A DNA stretch of 64,000 nucleotides from Dechloromonas sp. A34 (GTDB lineage Bacteria > Pseudomonadota > Gammaproteobacteria > Burkholderiales > Rhodocyclaceae): contig NZ_CP102486.1 in NCBI RefSeq assembly GCF_026261605.1, positions 3,348,001 to 3,412,000 on the forward strand. Reading direction: 5' to 3'. The notes under the pieces are model-generated. The model ran no database searches and was not told where the DNA came from. It was given only the letters and a program-made list of their open reading frames with translations. The translations under genes were made by a program, and so were the position numbers. The first letter of the stretch is position 1; each line of letters begins with the position of its first letter. Shown in pieces: positions 8,983 through 19,506 of the stretch.

Positions 8983-10267
8983 GCAACGCCCTGGCCATTG
9001 CCGGCGTCACGGCGGTCATCAAGGACCTGCTCGATTCCGGCCTGATCGACCACGCCATCACCGATACCCTGGGCGCCGGCGTCCTGGTCACCGCCCTGGC
9101 CCCGGATACCGTTTCGCTCGACAATGAGGAATCGCCCCAGCTCAACCTTTTCCTGCACCAGGTGACACCCAACGTCGCCTGGCGCAATGCCGCGCTGCCC
9201 TCCCGCGACGGGGCCGGCAACCGGGTCGCCAATCCGCCGCTGGCGCTCGATCTGCACTATCTGCTGACCGCCTATGGGCGGGCCGAGTTGCAGGCCGAAG
9301 TCCTGCTCGGCTATGCCCTGCAATTGCTGCATGAAACGCCAGTGCTGTCGCGCGCTGCCATTCGCCGGGCGCTCAACCCGGCCGTGGTCGAGGGCGCCAT
9401 CCTGCCCACCGCCTACCAGAGCCTGCGCGGCGCCGACCTCGCCGAGCAGGTCGAACTGCTGAAAATCACCCCGGCGGCGCTCGGCGGCGAAGAGATGTCC
9501 CGCCTGTGGTCGGCGCTCCAGGCCCGTTACCGGCCGACCGCAGCCTTTCAGGTGTCGGTGGTGCTGATCGAGTCGCAGCGGGCGGCGCGCAGCCCCCTGC
9601 CGGTGCTCAGTCGCGGCGAAACCGACCCGGTCTCGCACCGCGAGCGCGGCGTACTCGCCTTCAGCGGCCTGACGCCGCCGTTGCCGACGCTGGAGGCTGT
9701 CGTCCCGGCCGATCGCCAGCCGGTCGCCGTGCCCGGCGGCGAAGTCAGGCTCGAAGGCCATCATCTGGATGGCGTCGATCGCCAGGTCACGCTGAGCCTG
9801 GCCGCCTTCCAGATCAGCCGCCGGATCGCGGTGACGCAAGGCAGCCCGAGCGAAGTGCGCTTCACCATGCCGGGCGATCTGCCGGTCGGTCTCTACCGGG
9901 TCGAACTGGCCGTGCAAGGTCTTGCCGACAGCCAGCCGCGCAGCACCAACCAATTGCCGCTGGCGCTCGCCCCGCTGCTCGTGCTGCCGCCGTTCGGTGC
10001 CAGCCGCAACGCCGGCACCGTCACCCTGGTCTTCGACGTGGCGCCGCAGGTCCGTCCGGGCCAGAAGGCGGCACTGATTCTCGGCGACCGCGAAATCGCC
10101 GCCGAGCCGTTTTCCACGGCGACCACCCGCCTCAGTTTCAAATTCGCCGAGGCTCCGGCGGCCGGCACCACGCTGCTTGCCCGCCTGCGCATCGACGGCT
10201 TCGACAGCCCGATCGTCGACCGCACGGCGACCCCGGTGGCCTACCTCGACCGCCAGGTGACGCTGCC

Positions 10268-10271
<4 letters not shown>
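8979..10271 (+). CDS. Pvc16/Afp16-like tube-terminator cap (DUF4255)
   Basis: A 430-residue protein. The N-terminal 190 residues match the Pvc16_N / DUF4255 family (AIAGVTAVIKDLLDSGLI, SPQLNLFLHQVTPNVAWRN, LDLHYLLTAYG), which caps and sets the length of the tube-sheath in Afp. The C-terminal half is beta-rich with an IPT/TIG-like stretch (VPGGEVRLEGHHLDGVDRQV) followed by two more strands-only segments. I chose the ATG at 8979 because it overlaps the upstream stop (ATGA) and begins the family domain; an upstream in-frame start at 8802 would overlap the previous gene. Its own stop overlaps the ATPase start, again ATGA. Confidence 0.88.
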
Positions 10272-12219
<1,948 letters not shown>

Positions 12220-12223
<4 letters not shown>

Positions 12224-12465
12224 GCAAGATCCATCTCCACATCGAACACCTGAGCCTGCCCGGCTACACCCCGGCCGAGCGCCGTGCCCTGCTCGCCGCG
12301 TTGGAGCGCGAACTGGCGGTCACGGCCGGCAGCGCAACGCCGCCAGCCGACAGCCAGCGTCAGGCCCTGCGCGTCAATGCGCCCGACCTGCGGCCGCAGA
12401 CCGTCGCCCGGCAGGTCGTGCAGGGCCTCAAGCCCGGTGGAAAAACCGGTGGGGGCCAGCCATGA
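12220..12465 (+). CDS. small eCIS-associated protein
   Basis: An 81-residue protein with start MSKIHLHIEHLSLPG, a short helical middle (AERRALLAALERELAV) and a Gly/Lys-rich tail. Similar small proteins starting with HLHIE-type strands sit between the ATPase and the eCIS_core genes in other loci; no function is known to me. It overlaps the ATPase stop and the next start by ATGA, so it is translationally coupled to both, which suggests a stoichiometric partner, perhaps a chaperone for the following cargo (inference). Confidence 0.7.
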
Positions 12466-14357
12466 AGCAGTTCAGCCCGGCCTTGCCCCGCCTTCCCGAC
12501 ACGCCGCCACGGCCGACGGCCGAGCGCAGCCGGCGCGAGATGGATGCCGACCGTCGCGCCGGCAACGCCCTCGACCGCGCCATGAGCGACCCGGCGCGGC
12601 GGACCCTGCCGGCCTGGCCGGCCAGCGCCAGCCCGCTCCCGGACAGCGCCGGCCAGGCGCTCGCCCCGGCCCTGCGCGCCCCCTTCGAACAGGGCTTCGG
12701 CCATGACTTCTCGCAGGTCCGCATCTTTCCCGCCGGCGAAGCCTCGGAAGCCGTGCAGGCGGCGGGCAGCCGGGCCATCACCTGCGGACCGCGCATCGCG
12801 CTCGCCCCCGGCCAGTGGGCGCCGGAAACGCCGAGCGGCCGGGCGCTGCTCGCCCACGAACTGGCCCACGTCACGCAGCAGGCCGCCGAGGGCATGCCGC
12901 GCGCCGACCACAAGACGCTGGACGAAGAGATCGACGAGGAACTCAAAGCCAAGGCCAGCGACCCGAAGACGCTCGACCCCAAGCATCGGGAATATGCCCG
13001 CACGCTGCAGGGCCACGGTTTCGCCATCACCCACGACCAGTCCATGGACCTGCTGCCGGAACCCAAGGATCCGAAAGCCAAGGCGGCCTGGAAGCGCCAG
13101 TTCCAGAAGATCGACAAACTGGCCGGCCGCATCCTCGACCAGAGCGGCCCCCGGGTCGACGACAAGGAAAGCCGGGCCCAGATGTTGGCGGCCGACCTGG
13201 CTACCGCCGGGTTCATCAACGAAGCGATGGCGCTGGCCCCCAAGATCACCGACCCCGAGCTGCGCCAGTTCGTCTATCAGGCCGTGCTCGGCCAGCCGGC
13301 CAAAGTCACCGAGGCGCAGATCACGAGCATCGCCCAGGACCAGGCGACCAACGCCAAGAGTCTCGGCGAGCATGATCTCTTTACCAGCTTGACCACCGAC
13401 CAGGGCGTATACGCCGGAAAACTTGGCAGCGCCAAGGTCAACGCCGCGCTCAAGGTGGTCGTCAAGACCTACGCGGCCGATGCCGACCTACCGCTGAAGC
13501 TGGCGAATCTCATGTTCTTCCACCCCGCGAGCCGAGCCGCGTTCAGTACGTGGATGACGACCGAGAAGCGCAGCGCCCTGCTCAAGCAGGTCTCCGAGCA
13601 GGCCTACTTCGTCGAAGGCGCCGAAATCCAGACCGGCGCGACGACCATCAACCCCGATGCGGCGACGCTGGGCTGGGCGATCGGCAACAAGCAGAGCGTC
13701 GCCGTCGAGGATGTCGTTGCGCTGTGCGCCGCGGCCGGCACGCCCGTCGCCGCGCCGCGCGCGCGCGACACGAACTCGCTCAAGGCGTGGCTGGAACTCA
13801 ACACTGAGAAGATCGGCGCCGCGCTCAAGAAGCAGAATCCCGGCAAGCCGGAGGTCGCCGAAGCGATGTACGCGCAGATCGTCGATGCCTTCACCTGGCA
13901 TGTTCCGGCCGACTCGACGGAAGACGTCAAGCCCGACAAGCTCGGCCATCTGACCAAGCTCTCCACCGCCGGCCCGCAGAACAAGCAGATCAAGGTCGAC
14001 TGCGACGTACTCGCCACCTATGGCGTGCGCTTGCTCGTCGCCAGCGGTTTCACCCCGATCGGCTACATGGCGGTCAAGCCGGGCGACCCCGACCGCGCCG
14101 CACACGCGATGGCCTTGCTGCAACACGGCACGGAGTTCCACTCCATCTCCAACGGCACCACGAAGAAACTGGCAGCGACCACCAAGGCCGCCGCGCTCAA
14201 GGAAACGCGCGACTTCGGCATCGGCGAGGCCTACGACGCCAACCGCCCGCTCGCCGGTTACGACATTTACTACAAGGACTGCGACGCCAAGGGGACGCTG
14301 CCCGACGAAGTGCTCAACGCGGACAGTTCCGCGCGCGATGGAGGGCTGAGCAAATGA
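12462..14357 (+). CDS. eCIS_core (DUF4157) cargo candidate with transglutaminase/papain-like C-terminal domain
   Basis: A 631-residue protein. Residues about 65-145 form the eCIS_core/DUF4157 domain: LRAPFEQGFGHDFSQVRI and the zinc-protease-like HELAH (132-136). This domain marks eCIS-associated toxins and cargoes. Residues 150-500 are a helical region rich in Lys and Asp. Near the C terminus, KVDCDVLATYG (Cys514), AAHAMALL (His548) and HSISNG (Asn564) have the order and spacing of a transglutaminase/papain-like Cys-His-Asx triad, preceded by the region GFTPIGYMAV as in that fold. I infer an effector that cuts or modifies a target protein. No immunity gene is obvious. ATG at 12462 overlaps the previous stop. 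Confidence 0.82.
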   Translation: MKQFSPALPRLPDTPPRPTAERSRREMDADRRAGNALDRAMSDPARRTLPAWPASASPLPDSAGQALAPALRAPFEQGFGHDFSQVRIFPAGEASEAVQAAGSRAITCGPRIALAPGQWAPETPSGRALLAHELAHVTQQAAEGMPRADHKTLDEEIDEELKAKASDPKTLDPKHREYARTLQGHGFAITHDQSMDLLPEPKDPKAKAAWKRQFQKIDKLAGRILDQSGPRVDDKESRAQMLAADLATAGFINEAMALAPKITDPELRQFVYQAVLGQPAKVTEAQITSIAQDQATNAKSLGEHDLFTSLTTDQGVYAGKLGSAKVNAALKVVVKTYAADADLPLKLANLMFFHPASRAAFSTWMTTEKRSALLKQVSEQAYFVEGAEIQTGATTINPDAATLGWAIGNKQSVAVEDVVALCAAAGTPVAAPRARDTNSLKAWLELNTEKIGAALKKQNPGKPEVAEAMYAQIVDAFTWHVPADSTEDVKPDKLGHLTKLSTAGPQNKQIKVDCDVLATYGVRLLVASGFTPIGYMAVKPGDPDRAAHAMALLQHGTEFHSISNGTTKKLAATTKAAALKETRDFGIGEAYDANRPLAGYDIYYKDCDAKGTLPDEVLNADSSARDGGLSK

Positions 14358-16183
14358 GCCGCCTCGCCCCTCCGAGCCCGGCCACCATCCCGGCCCCCGT
14401 TGTCGCCGAGCACCCGGCCAAGGGCGACCTCACTGCGACCCACGCCGGGCTGCAAGCCGCCAAGGCGTCGCTGAGCGACTCCCCGGTGCTTGCCCCCGTC
14501 CTCGCCGCCGGCGGCCAGCCCCTGCCCGGCGCCCTGCGCCGGGAGTTCGAGCCCTTCTTCGGCCACGACCTGTCGCGCGTCCGCATCCACGCCGACGCGC
14601 CGGCCCGCCGGGCGGCGACGCAGCTCGCCGCCGACGCCTTCGCGATCGGCCGCGACATCGGCTTCGCGGCCGACCGCTACCGGCCGGACACCGTCGGCGG
14701 ACGCCGCCTGCTGGTCCACGAACTGGCTCACGTCGTTCAGCAGGGCAGCGCCGCGCCCGCCGACGTGCAACCGGAAAGACTTCCCGGGCCGGCCGAAAGC
14801 GAGGCCGATGCCGCCGCCCTGGCCTTTCTGAGCGCCCGCCCCGGCCCCGTGCTGTCGCGCTTCCGGCCCGGCCTGGCCTGCGCGGTGAAGACCAATGGCG
14901 GCGAGTTCAAGACGGATACCTACATCGCGACCAACGTGCCCCCCAAAGGCGGCGGCAAGATCGGCAAGCGGGTGGGCGCCGATATCAAGCTCCGCTTCAA
15001 ACCCAACGAACTCGTCGAGGCTGACTTGATCGGAACCGTTCAGACGGTTCGGACACTGATGGCCACCAAGGCCGGTGGGCCAATCGATACCTTGAACTCG
15101 CCAACCGCCCACATGGCCTCCCGCGCCCTCGTCAAGGGCGAGAGCGATCCGGGTCGCTTCATCGACCAGACCGACCTGGGCGGCACCGGGAAAAAACAGG
15201 CCCCCAATACCAGTCCGCTATACGCCACCAACGCCCGGCAAGGTTCGACGCCAAAAACCTTGACGGAAGGCGTGCCGGCGCCCGAAACCGTCGGCGCCAC
15301 TGCCGGTTATGGCAAAGATGATTTCGGCGAGCATGGCTACCGCAAGAAGAAACCCGACGGCACCTTCGAGGAAAAGGACGCGACCCTCTCGGATCGCCCC
15401 GGCAGCACCATCACCTTCAACAAGCAGGAATTCGAGATGAAATTCGAGGTTGCCGCCTTGGCCTTGTCCGGCCCCATGGCCAATACCTACCTCGGTTCCG
15501 TGGAATGGGGCTGGAAATGCGACGCCGCCGGTACCGCCTCGCTGGCGCCTCCTGCCATCCGCCTGATTTCTCCGGGACTGCCGACGAGTGCCTTCGTCGA
15601 CGCAGCGAAAAAGTGGAATGCCGCCAAGACCGTCAAAGACCCGAAGAGCAAGAAGGCGCTCGACACCGTCGACCTGCCGCTGCCGACCGCCGCCACCGAG
15701 ACCAGCAACAAGCCGGCGGCGGAGCGCGGCACCGGCGAATTGCTGGTCGCTCTGGGCAGCGTCGACACTGCGCTGGGCACCGCCAAGGATGTCGACAAGA
15801 GCGCCAAGACCCTGGAAAAGCGCGCCATGGAGCAGGCCCTGGCCGGTCGCCAGGCCGTGGTCGACGTCAATGTCAAGAAGACCGAGGACTGGACCGGCGC
15901 CGACGAGGTCTATGCCGTGCTGAGCAGCGGCAGCAAGCGCCTGAAGACGCCAGTCAAGAGCCTCAACGACGGCCAGTCGGGCAGCTTCGCGCTGCCCCTG
16001 CCCGGCCTGATGCCGATCAAGGGGCCGATCCAGGTCCGGATCTACGACGAGGACACGGGCACCTTCTTCGACCAGGACGACATCATCGTCAACATGGCGT
16101 GGCAGCCGCCCTACGGCGCCATCCGCAACACCCGCTCGCTGGACGAGGCGGATTACGACGTTCGCGTGAGGTTCAACAAATGA
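14354..16183 (+). CDS. second eCIS_core (DUF4157) cargo candidate with C2-like C terminus
   Basis: A 609-residue protein. Residues about 55-130 are a second eCIS_core domain: LRREFEPFFGHDLSRVRIHA and HELAH (122-126) in RRLLVHELAHVVQQ. Residues 130-490 are not assigned; the part around 190-370 lacks known motifs. Residues about 500-590 look like a C2-type beta sandwich: VVDVNVKKTEDWTGADEVYA with the acidic loop RIYDEDTGTFFDQDD, which could bind calcium or lipid. Two tandem eCIS_core proteins with unrelated C-terminal parts suggest two different payloads. ATG overlaps the previous stop. Confidence 0.8.
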   Translation: MSRLAPPSPATIPAPVVAEHPAKGDLTATHAGLQAAKASLSDSPVLAPVLAAGGQPLPGALRREFEPFFGHDLSRVRIHADAPARRAATQLAADAFAIGRDIGFAADRYRPDTVGGRRLLVHELAHVVQQGSAAPADVQPERLPGPAESEADAAALAFLSARPGPVLSRFRPGLACAVKTNGGEFKTDTYIATNVPPKGGGKIGKRVGADIKLRFKPNELVEADLIGTVQTVRTLMATKAGGPIDTLNSPTAHMASRALVKGESDPGRFIDQTDLGGTGKKQAPNTSPLYATNARQGSTPKTLTEGVPAPETVGATAGYGKDDFGEHGYRKKKPDGTFEEKDATLSDRPGSTITFNKQEFEMKFEVAALALSGPMANTYLGSVEWGWKCDAAGTASLAPPAIRLISPGLPTSAFVDAAKKWNAAKTVKDPKSKKALDTVDLPLPTAATETSNKPAAERGTGELLVALGSVDTALGTAKDVDKSAKTLEKRAMEQALAGRQAVVDVNVKKTEDWTGADEVYAVLSSGSKRLKTPVKSLNDGQSGSFALPLPGLMPIKGPIQVRIYDEDTGTFFDQDDIIVNMAWQPPYGAIRNTRSLDEADYDVRVRFNK

Positions 16184-16833
16184 GCGGCCCCCTTTCCTCC
16201 CGTCTGCTGCGCGGCGGCCTGATCCTGATCGACCCGGCCAGCGGCGCCGTGCAGCGGGTGATTTCGCTGCAGTACAACCCGGAAACCCTGAGCCGCACGT
16301 TGCAGCCGCAGGCCACCGAAAGCAGCGGCCCGTTTTCCGAACCACTGCGCCTGAAAGGGCCGCCGGTCGAGACCATCAAGCTCGACGCCGAGATCGACGC
16401 CACCGACCAGCTCGAATTTCCCGACCAGCATCCGAAGACGGTGGCCTCGGGCATCCACCCGCAACTGGCGGCGCTGGAAACCATTGTCTATCCCGACAGC
16501 GACACGCTGATCCGCAACAACGACCTGCTCAATCTCGGCACCCTGGAAATCGCCCCGACGGTGGCGCCGCTGACGCTGTTCGTGTGGAGCAAGGAGCGGG
16601 TGGTCCCGGTCCGCATCACGGAGTTTTCGATCACCGAGGAGGCTTTCGACAATGCGCTCAATCCGATCCGCGCCAAGGTCTCGCTCGGCCTGCGCGTCCT
16701 CCATGTCGGCGACCTCGGCTTCGGCGACAAGGGCGGCCATCTCTACATGGTTTATCAGCAGCGCAAGGAACGCCAGGCCGCCGACGCCGGTCTCGGCAGC
16801 CTGGCCTCGCTCGGCCTGAGCGGACTGCCATGA
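16180..16833 (+). CDS. Afp7-like CIS tube-initiation/hub protein
   Basis: A 217-residue protein of the contractile injection system tube N-terminal domain (CIS_tube) type: LISLQYNPETLSRTLQPQ-like opening (ISLQYNPETLSRTLQP), LKLDAEIDATDQLEFPD-like core, and FSITEEAFDNALNPIRAKV near the end. This protein bridges hub and inner tube in Afp7/Pvc7. In Afp7 a LysM domain follows in the same chain; here it is encoded by the next gene, which overlaps by ATGA. ATG at 16180 overlaps the preceding stop. Confidence 0.85.
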   Translation: MSGPLSSRLLRGGLILIDPASGAVQRVISLQYNPETLSRTLQPQATESSGPFSEPLRLKGPPVETIKLDAEIDATDQLEFPDQHPKTVASGIHPQLAALETIVYPDSDTLIRNNDLLNLGTLEIAPTVAPLTLFVWSKERVVPVRITEFSITEEAFDNALNPIRAKVSLGLRVLHVGDLGFGDKGGHLYMVYQQRKERQAADAGLGSLASLGLSGLP

Positions 16834-17171
16834 GCATCGAACGCTTCCCGCCCAACAGCCGCTACGCCGGCGTGCCGACTGCCGAACTGGCCGCCCCGGA
16901 TGGCGAAAAGATCGTCTACCTGCGCCGCCGCTTCGTACCCGACCCGGCCACCCTGGTCGCGGTCGGCGAAGTCCAGGTACGCGACGGCGACCGCCTCGAC
17001 CGCCTGGCGGCGACCCATCTCGGCGATCCGATCCAGTACTGGCGCATCGCCGACGGCAATGGCGCCCAGGTGCCGAGCGCCCTGGAGCGGCCCGGCGACA
17101 CCCTGCGCCTGACCCTGCCCGCCGGCCTGGGCGGCGGCATCGGCTTCAAGAGCGGAGGCGGCGATGCTTAA
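16830..17171 (+). CDS. LysM-type baseplate protein (Afp7 C-terminal part, gp53-like)
   Basis: A 113-residue protein with a LysM-like fold: VQVRDGDRLDRLAATHLGDP, YWRIADGN and RPGDTLRLTLP, the pattern of gp53/LysM wedge proteins in contractile tails. It would sit at the baseplate around the hub. In Afp and PVC this domain is fused to the preceding CIS_tube domain, so the pair looks like a natural split. The stop overlaps the next gene by 8 bp. Confidence 0.8.
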   Translation: MSIERFPPNSRYAGVPTAELAAPDGEKIVYLRRRFVPDPATLVAVGEVQVRDGDRLDRLAATHLGDPIQYWRIADGNGAQVPSALERPGDTLRLTLPAGLGGGIGFKSGGGDA

Positions 17172-18291
17172 GGGCATCCACCTGACCCTGCTGGTCGGTC
17201 CGGGCGTTCCGATCCCCGCCCCGAAACCCTTGATGGACGCCCTGGAAAGCGTCGAGGTCACCTCGTCGGCCGACACGCCGAGCGGCTTCCAGCTCAGCTT
17301 CGTGATCGACAACCGCTCGCCGCTGCATACGCTGCTGTTGGTCGCCGGCGGCCAGGTGCCGTGGCTGCGGGTGATCCTGGTCGCCACCCTGAACAGCCTG
17401 CCCAGCGTGCTGATGGACGGCCTGATCACCCGCCAGGAAATCACCGGCGCCAACGAGCCGGGCCAGAGCCGCCTGACCATCACCGGCGAGGACCTGACGG
17501 TGGCGATGGACAAGCAGGACATGAGCGGCCTGCCCTACCCGGCCATGCCACCGGCCGCCCGCGTCGCGCTGATCGTCGCCCGCTACGGCCTGTACGGCAT
17601 GCTGCCCCTGGTCATCCCCTCGCTGTTCGAGGACATCCCGATCCCGGTGGACCGCATTCCGACCCACGAAGGCACCGATCTCGCCTACATCCGCCAGCTC
17701 GCCAAAGAGGCCGGCCATGTCTTCTACATCGAACCCGGGCCGCTGCCCGGCGCCAATGTCGCCTACTGGGGGCCGGAAATCCGCCTCGGCATGGTGCAGC
17801 CGGCGCTTAATCTGGGCATGGATGTGCATAGCAACGTCGAAGCGCTGTCCTTCGCAGTCAATCAGTCCGATGCCGAACTGCCCATCGTCTTCATCCAGAA
17901 CCCGATCACCAAATTTCCGATTCCGCTGCCCATCCCCGACGTCAGCCTGGCCAACCCGCCGCTCGGCCTGATTCCGCCCATGCCGAAAAGCATCCGGCTG
18001 ATGAAGGAAACCGCCAAGCTCTCGCCGATCGCCGCCCTCGGCAAGGGGCTGGCCGCGGCCGCCGGCTCCTCGGCCGATGCCGTCACCGGCGACGGCAGCC
18101 TCGACGTGCTGCGCTACGGCCATGTCCTGAAAGCCCGCCAACTGGTCGGCGTGCGCGGTGCCGGGCTGTCTTTCGACGGCCTCTACTACGTCAAGAAAGT
18201 CAGCAGCAAGCTGAAGGCGGGCGAGTTCAAGCAGAGCTTCTCGCTGGCCCGCAACGGCCTGATCTCCACCCTCCCCCTGGTGCCGGCATGA
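17164..18291 (+). CDS. gp27-like baseplate hub (Afp8 N-terminal part)
   Basis: A 375-residue protein of the phage late control D / VgrG N-terminal type. Recognisable parts: VEVTSSADTPSGFQLSFVID, HEGTDLAYIRQLAKEAGHVF (the conserved segment of gp27/gpD hub folds), and LVGVRGAGLSFDGLYYVKKV near the end. It forms the trimeric hub to which the tube attaches. In Afp8 and VgrG the hub is fused to the spike; here the spike base is a separate gene that overlaps the hub stop by 4 bp. A Pro/Leu-rich stretch at residues about 240-285 is unusual and of unknown role. Confidence 0.87.
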   Translation: MLKGIHLTLLVGPGVPIPAPKPLMDALESVEVTSSADTPSGFQLSFVIDNRSPLHTLLLVAGGQVPWLRVILVATLNSLPSVLMDGLITRQEITGANEPGQSRLTITGEDLTVAMDKQDMSGLPYPAMPPAARVALIVARYGLYGMLPLVIPSLFEDIPIPVDRIPTHEGTDLAYIRQLAKEAGHVFYIEPGPLPGANVAYWGPEIRLGMVQPALNLGMDVHSNVEALSFAVNQSDAELPIVFIQNPITKFPIPLPIPDVSLANPPLGLIPPMPKSIRLMKETAKLSPIAALGKGLAAAAGSSADAVTGDGSLDVLRYGHVLKARQLVGVRGAGLSFDGLYYVKKVSSKLKAGEFKQSFSLARNGLISTLPLVPA

Positions 18292-18803
18292 CTCAGAAAA
18301 CCCGCCATTACGGCAAATTCCGCGGGGTCGTGATCAACAACATCGACCCCATGCAGATGGGCCGCATCCAGGTCCAGGTGCCCGACGTGCTCGGCCCGGC
18401 GCTGTCCTCGTGGGCCATGCCCTGCGTGCCCTTCGCCGGTATCCAGAGCGGCGTTTTCGTACAGCCGCAGATCGGCGCCGGGGTCTGGGTCGAATTCGAG
18501 CAGGGCGATGCCGACTACCCGATCTGGGTCGGCGGCTTCTGGGGCTCGGCGGCCGAAGTCCCGGCCCTGGCGCTGGCCGGCCTGCCGGTCTCGCCCAGCA
18601 TCGTGCTGCAGACCGGCAACCAGAACACCCTGATGATCTCCGACCTGCCCGGCCCGACCGGGGGCATCCTGCTCAAGACGATGACCGGGGCGATGATTTC
18701 GATCAGCGAGATCGGCATCACCATTTCCAACGGCCAGGGCGCCACCATCATGCTCACCGGCCCGACGGTGAACATCAACAACGGCGCCCTGACGGTGATC
18801 TGA
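18288..18803 (+). CDS. gp5-like spike base (phage baseplate assembly protein V / VgrG OB-fold)
   Basis: A 171-residue protein. The N terminus KFRGVVINNIDPMQMGRIQV and the segment GVWVEFEQGDADYPIWVGGF are the OB-fold of gp5/gpV/VgrG. The tail is a short beta-helix of repeated hydrophobic strands (TGAMISISEIGITISNGQGA), the needle on which the PAAR tip sits. Together with the gp27-like gene it reconstitutes Afp8. Starts on ATGA overlap. Confidence 0.9.
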   Translation: MTQKTRHYGKFRGVVINNIDPMQMGRIQVQVPDVLGPALSSWAMPCVPFAGIQSGVFVQPQIGAGVWVEFEQGDADYPIWVGGFWGSAAEVPALALAGLPVSPSIVLQTGNQNTLMISDLPGPTGGILLKTMTGAMISISEIGITISNGQGATIMLTGPTVNINNGALTVI

Positions 18804-18821
18804 GACCAGGACACGACGACC

Positions 18822-19145
18822 ATGCCCGGCTTCCTTCTTCACCTCGGCGCCACCGTCCTCTGTGCCCACGGCGGCCAGGCGACGCCGACCGCGCCCAACC
18901 CGCGCGTGCTGCTCTCCGGCCAGCCGGCGACCACACTCGGCCCACCCTACGTCGTCGTCGGCTGCGCCATGCCGCCGCCGACCGCCGGCAACGGCCCCTG
19001 CATCACCGGCCAGTGGCTGATGGGCGCGACGCGCGTCCTGATCGGCGGCCAGCCGGCCTTGCTTCAGGCCTCGCCCTCAATCTGCGCACCGACCGGCACG
19101 CCGATGACGGTCGCCGTGACGCAAACTCGCGTGATGGGAACCTGA
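18822..19145 (+). CDS. PAAR-like spike tip (Afp10-like)
   Basis: A 107-residue protein of the PAAR / DUF4280 family, which forms the sharp metal-stabilised tip of the spike. The pattern LHLGATVLCAHGGQATP, RVLLSGQPATT and LIGGQPALLQASPSIC is typical. Cys residues at the N-terminal strand, middle and end plus His in AHGG could hold the metal. It follows the spike base by 18 bp (with GGACACGACG before the start) and precedes gp25 by 1 bp. Confidence 0.9.
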   Translation: MPGFLLHLGATVLCAHGGQATPTAPNPRVLLSGQPATTLGPPYVVVGCAMPPPTAGNGPCITGQWLMGATRVLIGGQPALLQASPSICAPTGTPMTVAVTQTRVMGT

Positions 19146-19146
19146 A

Positions 19147-19506
19147 ATGAGCCTGCACTTTCCCTTCCAGCCCGACCGTCGCGGCCGTAGCGGCGAGGCG
19201 GACAGCGAAACCCACCTCCGCGACATGATCGAGCAGGTGCTGTTCACCGTCCCCGGCGAGCGGGTCAATCGCCCCGATTTCGGCTGCGGCCTGCTGCAGC
19301 TGGTATTTGCCCCGAACAGCGACACCCTGGCCGCCGCCGTCCAGATGACGGTGCACAGCGCCCTGCAGCAATGGCTGGGCGACCGCATCGTGGTCGAGGG
19401 GGTCAATGTCGAACACAGCGAAGGCACGCTCTCGGTCGACGTTCAATACGTCATCCGGCGCGGCGAGGAACGCCGGCTGACCCGATTCACGCGGGGGGCA
19501 CCATGA
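19147..19506 (+). CDS. gp25-like baseplate wedge protein (Afp9-like)
   Basis: A 119-residue protein with the gp25 signature: ETHLRDMIEQVLFTVPGERV, NRPDFGCGL, and a closing RRGEERRLTRFTR segment. gp25 (Afp9, TssE) initiates sheath polymerisation from the baseplate. Its position right after PAAR and right before the gp6-like gene is the standard eCIS order. ATG is preceded by a weak ribosome site and is coupled to the PAAR stop. Confidence 0.93.
   Translation: MSLHFPFQPDRRGRSGEADSETHLRDMIEQVLFTVPGERVNRPDFGCGLLQLVFAPNSDTLAAAVQMTVHSALQQWLGDRIVVEGVNVEHSEGTLSVDVQYVIRRGEERRLTRFTRGAP

Noticed and set aside
8237..9232. 331-codon minus-strand frame
   Set aside because: Opposite the Pro-rich gene; Arg-rich composition typical of antisense to Pro/Ala codons.
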